Of a stretch of DNA of 5,477 nucleotides, positions 1 through 5,456 are shown piece after piece. Source of the DNA: Clostridiales bacterium UBA3277 (GTDB lineage: Bacteria; Bacillota; Clostridia; Oscillospirales; Oscillospiraceae). The DNA is taken from NCBI GenBank assembly GCA_002362145.1, contig DETX01000011.1:2605-8081 (forward strand), written 5' to 3'. Numbering within the stretch: the first letter of the stretch is position 1; each line of letters begins with the position of its first letter. Position numbers and translations under genes: made by a program. The notes under the pieces were generated by a model. That model saw only the letters and a list, made by a program, of their open reading frames with translations, did not search any database and was not told the origin of the DNA.

Positions 1-1065
1 CCTGGTCAGCAGCATCGCTACCCCCACCGCGCTGACGCCCCCCGCCAGCTTGCCCAGAATCATGGGCCCCATGAGCTCCGGGGCGAACCCCGCCGCGAAG
101 CCCAGATGGTCCCCGAACACAAAGGCCCCCGACACGGCGAAGGCGATGTTCACAACCTTGCCCCTGGGGTTCATGTCCTTCACCATGCCGAAGGCGGCGA
201 TGGAGTTGGCCAGGCTGGCAATGAGCCCCGCCGCCGCCGTGTCGTTGATGCCCAGTTTCCGCCCCAGGGCCAGGAGGGGCCTTTTCAGCAGCTTTGTCAG
301 TACCAGCACCAGGGGAAAGGCCCCCGCCAGCACAATGGCAATGGTGCCCACCGTCAGAAAGCCCTCGGAGATGGGGGCCATGCCCGGCAGAATGGCGAAG
401 CCCGTGAGCCCCTCCACAATGGCCAGGGCCAGACCCAGGGTGGCCACCGCCGCCACGGCCTTGCCGAACAGGGAGAAGCCCCGGACCATGGCCCCCTCCG
501 CCCGCCACAGCCCCAGGGCGATGAGGGCGGCCAGAATGAGAATGGGGGTCAGGTTCCCCAGAACCATCCCCAGGGGACAGCCCGCGGCCACGCCCCCCAC
601 AAACACCCCCAGGGGGATGGTGACCATGCCGCTGAGGATGCCCTTGGCCATGGCGGGCCGGTCCTCCTCCCGGAGAATGCCCATGGCCACGGGGATGGTA
701 AAGACGATGGTGGCCCCCAGCATGGAGCCGGTGATGACCCCGCCCAGGCCCGCCGCGCTGGGGTCCTCCGTCAGGGCCCGGGCCAGGGGTCCGCCGCCCA
801 TGTCGCAGGCCAGAATGGACCCGGCGAACATGGCCGGGTCCGCCCCCAGAAAGCGGTAGACGGGCAGGATGACGGGCTTTAAAACCTCCGCCAGCACCGG
901 GGCCAGGCACACGATGCCCACCATAGCCAGGCTCAGCTCGCCCATGGCCAGGATGCCCTCCCGGAACTTTTCTCCCAGCCCCAGCCGGTTGCCCAGGAGC
1001 AGATCCACCGCCCCCAGGACGGCGAAGGCCGCCATGACGGCGATGAGGATTTCGTGAAATGACAT
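1..1065 (-). CDS. eutH: EutH ethanolamine transporter (3' end cut by window edge)
   Basis: Integral membrane protein of the EutH family, which imports ethanolamine across the cytoplasmic membrane. I translated the minus strand from the ATG at 1065-1063: 355 open codons run to base 1 with no stop. Known family members are slightly longer, so probably only a few C-terminal residues are missing. The sequence is very hydrophobic, with about ten candidate membrane segments (roughly residues 6-25, 40-63, 105-130, 142-162, 170-187, 203-222, 236-258, 277-293, 305-325, 333-353). Diagnostic EutH stretches are ACDMGGGPLA (86-95), KDMNPRGKVVN (296-306) and FVFGDHLGF (315-323). The start is supported by AAAGGGGG at 1079-1072, six bases upstream of the ATG. 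It is the last gene of the block in this window and is separated from eutN by a MITE-like element whose edge lies just upstream of this ribosome binding site. Family identification is firm. Confidence 0.95.
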   Translation of the reverse strand, partial: MSFHEILIAVMAAFAVLGAVDLLLGNRLGLGEKFREGILAMGELSLAMVGIVCLAPVLAEVLKPVILPVYRFLGADPAMFAGSILACDMGGGPLARALTEDPSAAGLGGVITGSMLGATIVFTIPVAMGILREEDRPAMAKGILSGMVTIPLGVFVGGVAAGCPLGMVLGNLTPILILAALIALGLWRAEGAMVRGFSLFGKAVAAVATLGLALAIVEGLTGFAILPGMAPISEGFLTVGTIAIVLAGAFPLVLVLTKLLKRPLLALGRKLGINDTAAAGLIASLANSIAAFGMVKDMNPRGKVVNIAFAVSGAFVFGDHLGFAAGFAPELMGPMILGKLAGGVSAVGVAMLLTR

Positions 1066-1071
1066 AAAATT

Positions 1072-1079
1072 CCCCCTTT
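1072..1079 (-). promoter_or_regulatory. Ribosome binding site of eutH
   Basis: The minus strand reads AAAGGGGG followed by six bases and then ATG at 1065. It lies immediately outside the repeat element that starts at 1082, so the insertion left the Shine-Dalgarno intact. Confidence 0.7.
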
Positions 1080-1081
1080 GG

Positions 1082-1203
1082 TAATGAATAGTGAATAATA
1101 AATAATGAATAGTTGTGGTATTGCCTGCGGCGATCAATTAAAATTTTTTCATCGCCGCAGGCGATACCTTAATGATTCATTCTTCATCATTCATTATTCA
1201 TTA
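1082..1203. repeat. MITE-like palindromic element between eutN and eutH
   Basis: An element of about 122 bp with long imperfect terminal inverted repeats and an inner GC-rich stem. The outer arms are 1082-1110 and 1175-1203; the first 29 bases of one match the reverse complement of the other at 25 positions. They consist of AATGAATAATGAATGATG-like AT-rich motifs. The inner stem (1117-1134 with 1151-1168) is listed separately. No ORF inside it looks real. The right end overlaps the 3' end of eutN and supplies its stop codon (1194-1196) and last residues. A 25-base segment of its right arm (1179-1203) is the exact reverse complement of 3901-3925 in the spacer between eutB and the aldehyde dehydrogenase gene, so the two belong to one repeat family. 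The structure suggests a non-autonomous transposable or palindromic repeat; no flanking target duplication is clear. Confidence 0.8.
1117..1168. repeat. 18-bp central hairpin of the eutN-eutH element
   Basis: The left arm GGTATTGCCTGCGGCGAT (1117-1134) pairs with 1151-1168 along all 18 positions, with one G-T wobble (1122 with 1163). The 16-base loop is AT-rich. In the eut transcript this would form a very stable RNA hairpin just after the eutN stop and about 50 bases before the eutH start. Neither orientation has a run of T directly after the stem, so it is not a typical intrinsic terminator. It could stabilise upstream mRNA or lower eutH expression; that is inference. Confidence 0.8.
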
Positions 1204-1433
1204 ACCTTCTCATCCACAATCGCCACTACCGCCGCGTCCACCGGGGCGTCCATGCAGTACCTGGACGCCACCGTCCCCGTGGCCAGCAGCACCCGGTCCC
1301 CCGTTCCTGCCCCCACCTGGTCCGCCGCCACGATGCTCTGGCCGTCGCTTTCCACCACCAGGAAGGTCTGCCCCTGCAGGCATGCCGCCTTCCTCGTGGC
1401 CCAGATGGAGCCGATTACTTTTCCTACCTTCAT
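1194..1433 (-). CDS. eutN: EutN/CcmL-family microcompartment vertex protein
   Basis: Pentamer-forming BMC shell protein (EutN/CcmL fold, BMC-P) that caps the vertices of the icosahedral compartment. The 79-residue product has the family pattern: MKVGKVIGSIWATRK at the N-terminus, FLVVESDG (24-31) as the next strand, then VGAGTGDRVLLATG (40-53) and APVDAAVVAIVDE near the end. Family members are commonly about 85-100 residues, so this one is short, partly because the loop after LVVE is compact. Its ATG overlaps the TGA of the preceding gene by four bases (1430-1433), and GGAGG sits seven bases upstream of the start. The final Val-Asn-Glu and TAA (1194-1205) largely lie in the adjacent palindromic repeat, so the native C-terminus was probably replaced or trimmed by a few residues. 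The shell hexamer genes are not in this window. Family call is firm; the gene symbol is assigned by operon context. Confidence 0.92.
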   Translation of the reverse strand: MKVGKVIGSIWATRKAACLQGQTFLVVESDGQSIVAADQVGAGTGDRVLLATGTVASRYCMDAPVDAAVVAIVDEKVNE

Positions 1434-1825
1434 TTCGTATCCTCCAAAATTTCCTTTGCCAGAGGCGTCAGCACCGCCCCGGGACTGGGCCGCCGCCCGG
1501 CGGCCCGGAGGGCCTTGGCCTCCTCCGCCGTAATCAGCTGCTTCCGGCCCCCGTCGGTGAAGAGCACCCCCCAGTTTTTCAGCTCCCGCTGGGCCGCCGT
1601 CAGGCTCCCGGCCAGAGCCCGGTTCTTCGGCGCCTCCGGCAGGCCCGGGGTGTACAGGTATACGCTCTTTCCCTCCGCGAGAGCCGAGAGCACCCGCTCC
1701 TCCCGGAACCGCAGCAGCTCCCCCAGGCTCAATGACCCCATCACCACCGCCTCATAGGGCGGCTCCTTCACATAGTCGTAGCCCAGAGTCATGCCGGGCT
1801 CCTTCCCGATGAGCAGTGCCCTCAT
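1430..1825 (-). CDS. Small conserved eut/BMC-operon protein of unknown function
   Basis: A 131-residue soluble protein encoded between pduL and eutN, overlapping both neighbours by four bases (1822-1825 and 1430-1433), which implies translational coupling and a role tied to the compartment. The start is supported by GAGGA about eight bases upstream. No signal peptide, membrane segment or catalytic motif is evident. The N-terminus (MRALLIGKEPG) and YEAVVMGSL (24-32) look like buried beta strands. Residues 35-51 are a probable helix (ELLRFREERVLSALAEG), followed by the strand SVYLYTPGLPEAP (54-66), a basic helix near 68-84 and a C-terminal LITAEEAKAL...GAVLTPLAKEIL section. From memory this resembles the eut/BMC-linked hypothetical family of Firmicutes (possibly TIGR02536 or PduM-like), members of which often carry an extra N-terminal helix absent here. 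The biochemical function is unknown; the family resemblance is unverified. Confidence 0.8.
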   Translation of the reverse strand: MRALLIGKEPGMTLGYDYVKEPPYEAVVMGSLSLGELLRFREERVLSALAEGKSVYLYTPGLPEAPKNRALAGSLTAAQRELKNWGVLFTDGGRKQLITAEEAKALRAAGRRPSPGAVLTPLAKEILEDTK

Positions 1826-2430
1826 GGCTCGATCCTCCCGAAATCCCCTGGGGTAAAGCCGCAGGCGTTGGCCTCGTCATAGTCCAGGTGGACGTAGGGC
1901 ATGAAATCCTTGCTCACCCGGACCACCACGTCCCCAAAGCACAGGGGCCTTTGGGTGAAGGTCTGCAAATGGACCACCTGCCGGTCCTGCACGCCGAAGG
2001 CCGCCGCGTCCTGGGGCCGCAGATGGATGTGCCGCCGGGCGGCGATGACGCCCTGGGCTAAGTGGACCGAGCCCTTCGGCCCCTCCAGCACCGCCCCCGG
2101 GGTGCCGGAGACATCCCCGGAGAGCCGGACGGGAATTTCCAGGCCCAGAGCTTTCGCGTCCGTCAGGGACAGCTCCACCTGGGCCTCCTTCCGGGCGGGA
2201 CCCAGCACCGCCACCCGCTCCAGGCACCCCCTGGGCCCCGCCACCGTCACCCGCTCCCGGGCGAGGAACTGCCCCGGCTGGCTCAGGGGCCGCTGGGGGG
2301 TCAGGTCGTGGCCGAAGAGGGCCAGGGCCTGATCCCGCGTCACGTGGACGTGGCGGCCCGAGGCCTCGATTTCCACAAACAGCCGCCCCAGCACCGCCTC
2401 CGTCAGGGCGTTTATGAGTTCCGCTTCCAT
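1822..2430 (-). CDS. pduL: PduL-type phosphate acyltransferase (EutD role)
   Basis: Converts acetyl-CoA plus phosphate to acetyl-phosphate plus CoA inside the microcompartment, recycling CoA for the aldehyde dehydrogenase and feeding ATP synthesis through acetate kinase. The 202 residues carry the two PduL domains with their metal-binding histidines: RHVHVT (His27, His29), Glu86 in QVELS, RHIHLR (His134, His136) and His181 in YVHLDYDEANA. Arg80 of GPARKE matches the active-site arginine position. The spacing of these residues agrees with that I recall for the Rhodopseudomonas PduL structure (two metal sites). The first 17 residues (ELINALTEAVLGRL) form an amphipathic helix before the catalytic domain, as expected for an encapsulation peptide. 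AGGAGG lies about eight bases before the ATG and overlaps the stop region of the dehydrogenase gene 11 bases upstream. This family is unrelated to Pta-type EutD of enterobacteria, though clostridial copies in eut operons are often labelled eutD. Confidence 0.93.
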   Translation of the reverse strand: MEAELINALTEAVLGRLFVEIEASGRHVHVTRDQALALFGHDLTPQRPLSQPGQFLARERVTVAGPRGCLERVAVLGPARKEAQVELSLTDAKALGLEIPVRLSGDVSGTPGAVLEGPKGSVHLAQGVIAARRHIHLRPQDAAAFGVQDRQVVHLQTFTQRPLCFGDVVVRVSKDFMPYVHLDYDEANACGFTPGDFGRIEP

Positions 2431-2441
2431 GGCGTTCCCTC

Positions 2442-3872
2442 CTAGCCCAGCCGTTCCAGAATCCGCTGGGTCAGCGTTTCCAGCAGCTCCGGGGTCAGTT
2501 CCACCCGGGCCTTCGGCGGATGAACCCTCCGGCCGAAGGCCACCCGGCGGATGTTGATGAGGTCCATGGGGGAGATGTTATTGGAGGAGGAGCTGCCTCC
2601 CACGGCGCCGCAGCCCAGGGTCATGGCGGGAAACAGACCCGTGGTGGCCCCGATGCCCCCCTGGGTGGCGGGGGTGTTCACCAGGAAACGGGACACGGGA
2701 ATTTTCGCCGCGAAGCGCCGGATGACGGCCTGATCGGCGGCGTGGATGGAGAAGGTGTGGCCGCTGCCCTCCCGGTCCAGGACCTCGATGGCCTTTTGCA
2801 GCACCGCCTCTTCGCTGCTAAGGACGAACAGGGCCAGCACCGGGCAGAGCTTCTCCCGGGTGTAGGGCCCGGCGGGGCCTGCCTCGTTCTCCCGGGCCAC
2901 CAGAATTTTGGTACCCTCCGGCACGGAAAACCCGGCCAGCTGGGCAAGGTGTTCGGCGGGCTTTCCCACCACCTTGGGGTTGATGCCCCCGGAGGGCAGG
3001 AAGATTGCCTGCGCCAGCTTCTTAGCCTCCTGGCTGGTGAGAAAGTAAAAGCCCAGCCGCTTTCCCTCCCGCACCACGGCCTCCTCCATGCCCTTTTCCA
3101 CCAGGATGCTCTGCTCCGAGGCGCAGACCGTGCCGAAGTCGAAGGTCTTGGAGGTGAGAATGTCCTCCATGGCCCGGGGGACGTCGGCGCTGTGGTGGAT
3201 ATAGGCCGGGCCGTTTCCAGCCCCCACGCCGATGGCGGGCTTGCCGGAGGAATAGGCGGCGCGGACCATGCCGGGGCCGCCGGTGGCCAGAATGAGCCTT
3301 GTCTGGGGGGCGGCCATCAGCTCCTGGCACCCGGCCAGCTCCGGGATACTCAGGCACCCTACGCTGCCCCTGGGGGCCCCCGCCGCCTCGGCGGCCTCCG
3401 CCACGATCTGGGCCGCCCGGCGGGTGCACCCGGCGGCGTTGGGGTGGGGAGAGAAAATGATGGCGTTTCCGGATTTCAGGGCGATCATGGCCTTGTAGCA
3501 CACGGTGGAGGTGGGGTTGGTGCTGGGGACGATGGCGGCGATGACCCCCACGGGAACGCCGTACTCCCAGACCCCCTTCTCCTCGTCCTCCCGGAGAAGG
3601 CCCACGTACTTTTTCCCCTTCAGGGCGTCCAGCAGGGTCAGGGAGGCGAATTTATTTTTTGTGGTCTTGTCCGGAATATTGCCGAAGCCGGTCTCCTTCA
3701 CGGCCTCCTCAGCCAGCTTTTCCGCCTGGGCGGCAAAGGCGGAGGCCACCGCCGCGACGATCTCGTCCAGCTTTTCCTGGGGCAGCTCCGCCAGGGCCCT
3801 GGCGGCCCGCTCTCCGGCGGCGGCCAGATCCCGGGCCTCCTGCCGGGAGCGCAGGTCTTTGCTTAGTTCCAT
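2442..3872 (-). CDS. eutE: CoA-acylating aldehyde dehydrogenase of the BMC (EutE role)
   Basis: Oxidises acetaldehyde to acetyl-CoA with NAD+ and CoA, the second step of ethanolamine breakdown in the compartment lumen. The 476-residue product has the aldehyde dehydrogenase fold: PVGVIAAIVPSTNP (107-120) and the GNAIIFSPHPNA strand (135-146) in the cofactor domain, ATGGPGMVRAAYSSGKP (196-212), GVGAGNGPAYI (215-225), and the catalytic cysteine Cys250 in FGTVCASEQS, typical of acylating enzymes. SPMDLINIRRVAFG (434-447) closes the core. The remaining tail ends in a likely amphipathic helix (LTPELLETLTQRILERLG), a candidate C-terminal encapsulation peptide, whereas classic EutE/PduP carry theirs at the N-terminus. 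I chose the ATG at 3872 because AAAGGAGG lies seven bases upstream; the frame stays open to 3935 only through a palindromic repeat, giving a spurious FIIHYSL extension. The symbol is assigned by context; a related substrate cannot be excluded. Confidence 0.9.
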   Translation of the reverse strand: MELSKDLRSRQEARDLAAAGERAARALAELPQEKLDEIVAAVASAFAAQAEKLAEEAVKETGFGNIPDKTTKNKFASLTLLDALKGKKYVGLLREDEEKGVWEYGVPVGVIAAIVPSTNPTSTVCYKAMIALKSGNAIIFSPHPNAAGCTRRAAQIVAEAAEAAGAPRGSVGCLSIPELAGCQELMAAPQTRLILATGGPGMVRAAYSSGKPAIGVGAGNGPAYIHHSADVPRAMEDILTSKTFDFGTVCASEQSILVEKGMEEAVVREGKRLGFYFLTSQEAKKLAQAIFLPSGGINPKVVGKPAEHLAQLAGFSVPEGTKILVARENEAGPAGPYTREKLCPVLALFVLSSEEAVLQKAIEVLDREGSGHTFSIHAADQAVIRRFAAKIPVSRFLVNTPATQGGIGATTGLFPAMTLGCGAVGGSSSSNNISPMDLINIRRVAFGRRVHPPKARVELTPELLETLTQRILERLG

Positions 3873-3879
3873 AGCGTTT

Positions 3880-3887
3880 CCTCCTTT
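3880..3887 (-). promoter_or_regulatory. Ribosome binding site that fixes the aldehyde dehydrogenase start
   Basis: The minus strand reads AAAGGAGG, seven bases before the ATG at 3872. This near-perfect Shine-Dalgarno shows that translation begins at 3872 and not at the in-frame ATGs at 3935 or 3932 inside the repeat. Confidence 0.85.
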
Positions 3888-3893
3888 TTGGTC

Positions 3894-3951
3894 TAGTGAA
3901 TAATGAATAATGAATGATGAAGAATCATTCATCATTCATTCTTCATTCTTT
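3894..3951. repeat. Short AT-rich palindromic repeat between eutB and the aldehyde dehydrogenase gene
   Basis: A perfect 12-base inverted repeat (AATGAATGATGA at 3909-3920 with 3929-3940) around an 8-base loop, extended outward with two mismatches to about 3899 and 3950. Positions 3901-3925 are the exact reverse complement of 1179-1203 in the eutN-eutH element, so this looks like an arm-only version of the same repeat lacking the GC-rich centre. It begins directly at the eutB stop codon (3951-3953) and ends just before the Shine-Dalgarno of the next gene. Confidence 0.78.
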
Positions 3952-5315
3952 CAAAACAACAAACTCGACCCGTCTCCCGCCTTGGCCGTGAGACGGCCGC
4001 TTTCCACGAAGCCCATCTTTTCCAGCCAGCGCTGGAATTCCGGAATGGCGGTCTTGCCCGTGATCTCCCGCAGGGCCGCCGTCTCCCGGAAGCCGGTGGT
4101 CTGGTAGTTGAGCATGATGTCGTCCCCGTGGGGGATGCCCATGAAGTAGTTGCACCCGGCCAGGGTCAGCAGGGCCGAGAGGTTTTCAATGTCGTTCTGG
4201 TCGGCCTTCATGTGGTTGGTGTAGCAGCAGTCGCAGCCCATGGGCAGACCTAAGAGCTTTCCCATGAAGTGGTCCTCCAGCCCCGCCCGGGTGACCTGAC
4301 GGGCATCGTAGAGGTACTCCGGCCCGATGAAGCCCACCACGGTGTTCACCAGAAAGGGGGCAAAGTGCCGGGCAAAGCCGTAGCACCGGGCCTCCATGGT
4401 CACCTGGTCGGCGCCGTGGTGGGCCCCGGAGCTGAGCTCCGAGCCCTGGCCCGTCTCAAAGTACATGACGTTGGGCCCCTGGGCAGTGCCGTCCCGCAGC
4501 AGCAGCTGCCGGGCCTCCTCCAACGTCTGGGCGGAAAAGCCGAAGGCGGCGTTTCCCTTCTCGCTTCCGGCGATGGACTGGAAGATCAGGTCGCAGGGCG
4601 CTCCCTCCCGGAGGGCCTTCATCTGGGCGGTCACATGGGCCAGGACGCAGATCTGGGTGGGAATCTGCCAGTGCTCCTTGATTTCCTGGAACCGCCGGAG
4701 AATCTTCCCCACCTGTTCCGGGGAATCCGTTACCGGGTTCAATCCGATGACCGCGTCCCCCGCGCCGAAGCTCAGGCCCTCCAGGGTGGAGGCGGTGATA
4801 CCGTCCAGGTCGTCGGTGGTGTGGTTGGGCTGCAGGCGGCAGGAGAGGGTCCCGGGCAGGCCGATGGTGGTGTTGCAGTGGGCGGTGACGGTGATCTTCT
4901 GGGCGGCGTAGACCAGGTCCAGATTGCCCATGAGCTTGCACACCGCCGCCGCCATCTCCGGCGTCAGGCCCCGGGAGAGGGCCCGGATGTCCGCGCCGGT
5001 GGTGGTTTCCGCCAGAAGCCACTCCCGCAGATCCGACACGGTCCAGTTTCGGATTTTCCGGTAGACGGGTTGGTTCAGGTCGTCCTGGACGATCCGGGTG
5101 ACCTCGTCCTCCTCATAGGGCACGGCGGGATTTTCCCCCAGGTCCCCCAGGGTCACGGCGGAGAGGACCACCTTGGCGGCAATCCGCTCCTGGGCGTTTT
5201 CCGCCGCCAGGCCCGCCAGTTTATCCCCGGTCTTTTCCTCGTTGGCCTTGGCCAGGACCTCTTTTAGGTCGTGGAATGTGTAGGTTTTTCCGAGGAGCGT
5301 GGTTTTTAATTTCAT
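3951..5315 (-). CDS. eutB: Ethanolamine ammonia-lyase large (heavy) subunit EutB
   Basis: Adenosylcobalamin-dependent lyase subunit that, with EutC, converts ethanolamine to acetaldehyde and ammonia. The 454-residue length matches the family. The substrate-binding residues known from the E. coli enzyme fall at the same numbers here: Arg160 and Gln162 (SCRLQPNH), Asn193 (GLNPVTDS), Glu287 (YFETGQGSE), Asp362 (GCDCCYTNHMKAD) and Met392 (YFMGIPHGDD). The C-terminus (GRLTAKAGDGSSLLF) is of normal form, so the gene is intact. I chose the ATG at 5315: AAAGGA lies eight bases upstream and MKLKTTLLGK is the family N-terminus. The frame is open to 5447 only because the upstream repeat happens to be read through (RPPSPEGRALGRG). 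The partner eutC normally follows directly, but here the next gene is the aldehyde dehydrogenase, 78 bases on; EutC must lie outside the window or be lost. eutA, which reactivates the enzyme, is also not seen. Confidence 0.97.
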   Translation of the reverse strand: MKLKTTLLGKTYTFHDLKEVLAKANEEKTGDKLAGLAAENAQERIAAKVVLSAVTLGDLGENPAVPYEEDEVTRIVQDDLNQPVYRKIRNWTVSDLREWLLAETTTGADIRALSRGLTPEMAAAVCKLMGNLDLVYAAQKITVTAHCNTTIGLPGTLSCRLQPNHTTDDLDGITASTLEGLSFGAGDAVIGLNPVTDSPEQVGKILRRFQEIKEHWQIPTQICVLAHVTAQMKALREGAPCDLIFQSIAGSEKGNAAFGFSAQTLEEARQLLLRDGTAQGPNVMYFETGQGSELSSGAHHGADQVTMEARCYGFARHFAPFLVNTVVGFIGPEYLYDARQVTRAGLEDHFMGKLLGLPMGCDCCYTNHMKADQNDIENLSALLTLAGCNYFMGIPHGDDIMLNYQTTGFRETAALREITGKTAIPEFQRWLEKMGFVESGRLTAKAGDGSSLLF

Positions 5316-5323
5316 AGAATCCA

Positions 5324-5329
5324 TCCTTT
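5324..5329 (-). promoter_or_regulatory. Ribosome binding site that fixes the eutB start
   Basis: The minus strand reads AAAGGA, eight bases before the ATG at 5315. The alternative in-frame ATG at 5324 overlaps this motif and so cannot use it. Confidence 0.7.
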
Positions 5330-5342
5330 GTGAGCAAGCGTA

Positions 5343-5456
5343 CCCTCTCCCCAAAGCCCTCCCCTCTGGGGAGGGTGGCCGAGCGTAGCGAGGTCGGGTG
5401 AGGTAACGCAAAGTTTTGAACCAGTTCAAATAGAGAGGCGACCTCATCCGCCTCAG
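5343..5456. repeat. Composite GC-rich inverted-repeat element upstream of eutB
   Basis: Non-coding leader DNA made of nested inverted repeats. A perfect 8-bp hairpin (CCCTCCCC at 5357-5364 with GGGGAGGG at 5368-5375, loop TCT) is followed by a larger stem in which CGGGTGAGGT (5395-5404) pairs with ACCTCATCCG (5441-5450) with one G-T wobble. The 36-base loop contains a third palindrome (5415-5430). The sequence type (GGGGAGGGTGGCCGAGCG...GAGGTCGGGTGAGG) is one I recall as a dispersed intergenic repeat in gut Oscillospiraceae-like genomes; it also gives the false translation RPRYARPPSPEGRALG. There is no run of T after a stem that would make a clear terminator. Boundaries are approximate. Confidence 0.65.
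5415..5430. repeat. Perfect palindrome TTTGAAC-CA-GTTCAAA in the eutB leader
   Basis: Two 7-base arms (5415-5421 and 5424-5430) separated by CA, about 100 bases upstream of the eutB start. Its symmetry would suit a dimeric DNA-binding protein, but it sits in the loop of a larger repeat and is more simply explained as part of that element. Confidence 0.4.

Noticed and set aside
50..859. Long plus-strand open frames opposite eutH (also 106-882)
   Set aside because: They lie opposite a convincing eutH gene; their proteins are low-complexity, rich in Pro, Ala, Arg, Gly and His, as expected from the reverse strand of a GC-rich gene.
1117..1168. Intrinsic transcription terminator after eutN
   Set aside because: The stem is strong, but neither strand has a T run after it; the T/A runs are inside the loop. 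It fits better as the core of a repeat element.
1082..1203. CRISPR-like repeat from the reiterated AATGAAT motifs
   Set aside because: The motifs are contiguous palindromic arms without regular spacers or a conserved repeat unit.
2520..3866. 448-codon plus-strand frame opposite the aldehyde dehydrogenase gene
   Set aside because: Gly/His-rich shadow of the real gene; no recognisable domain.
4269..5267. 332-codon plus-strand frame opposite eutB
   Set aside because: Shadow frame; the minus strand encodes intact EutB with all key residues.
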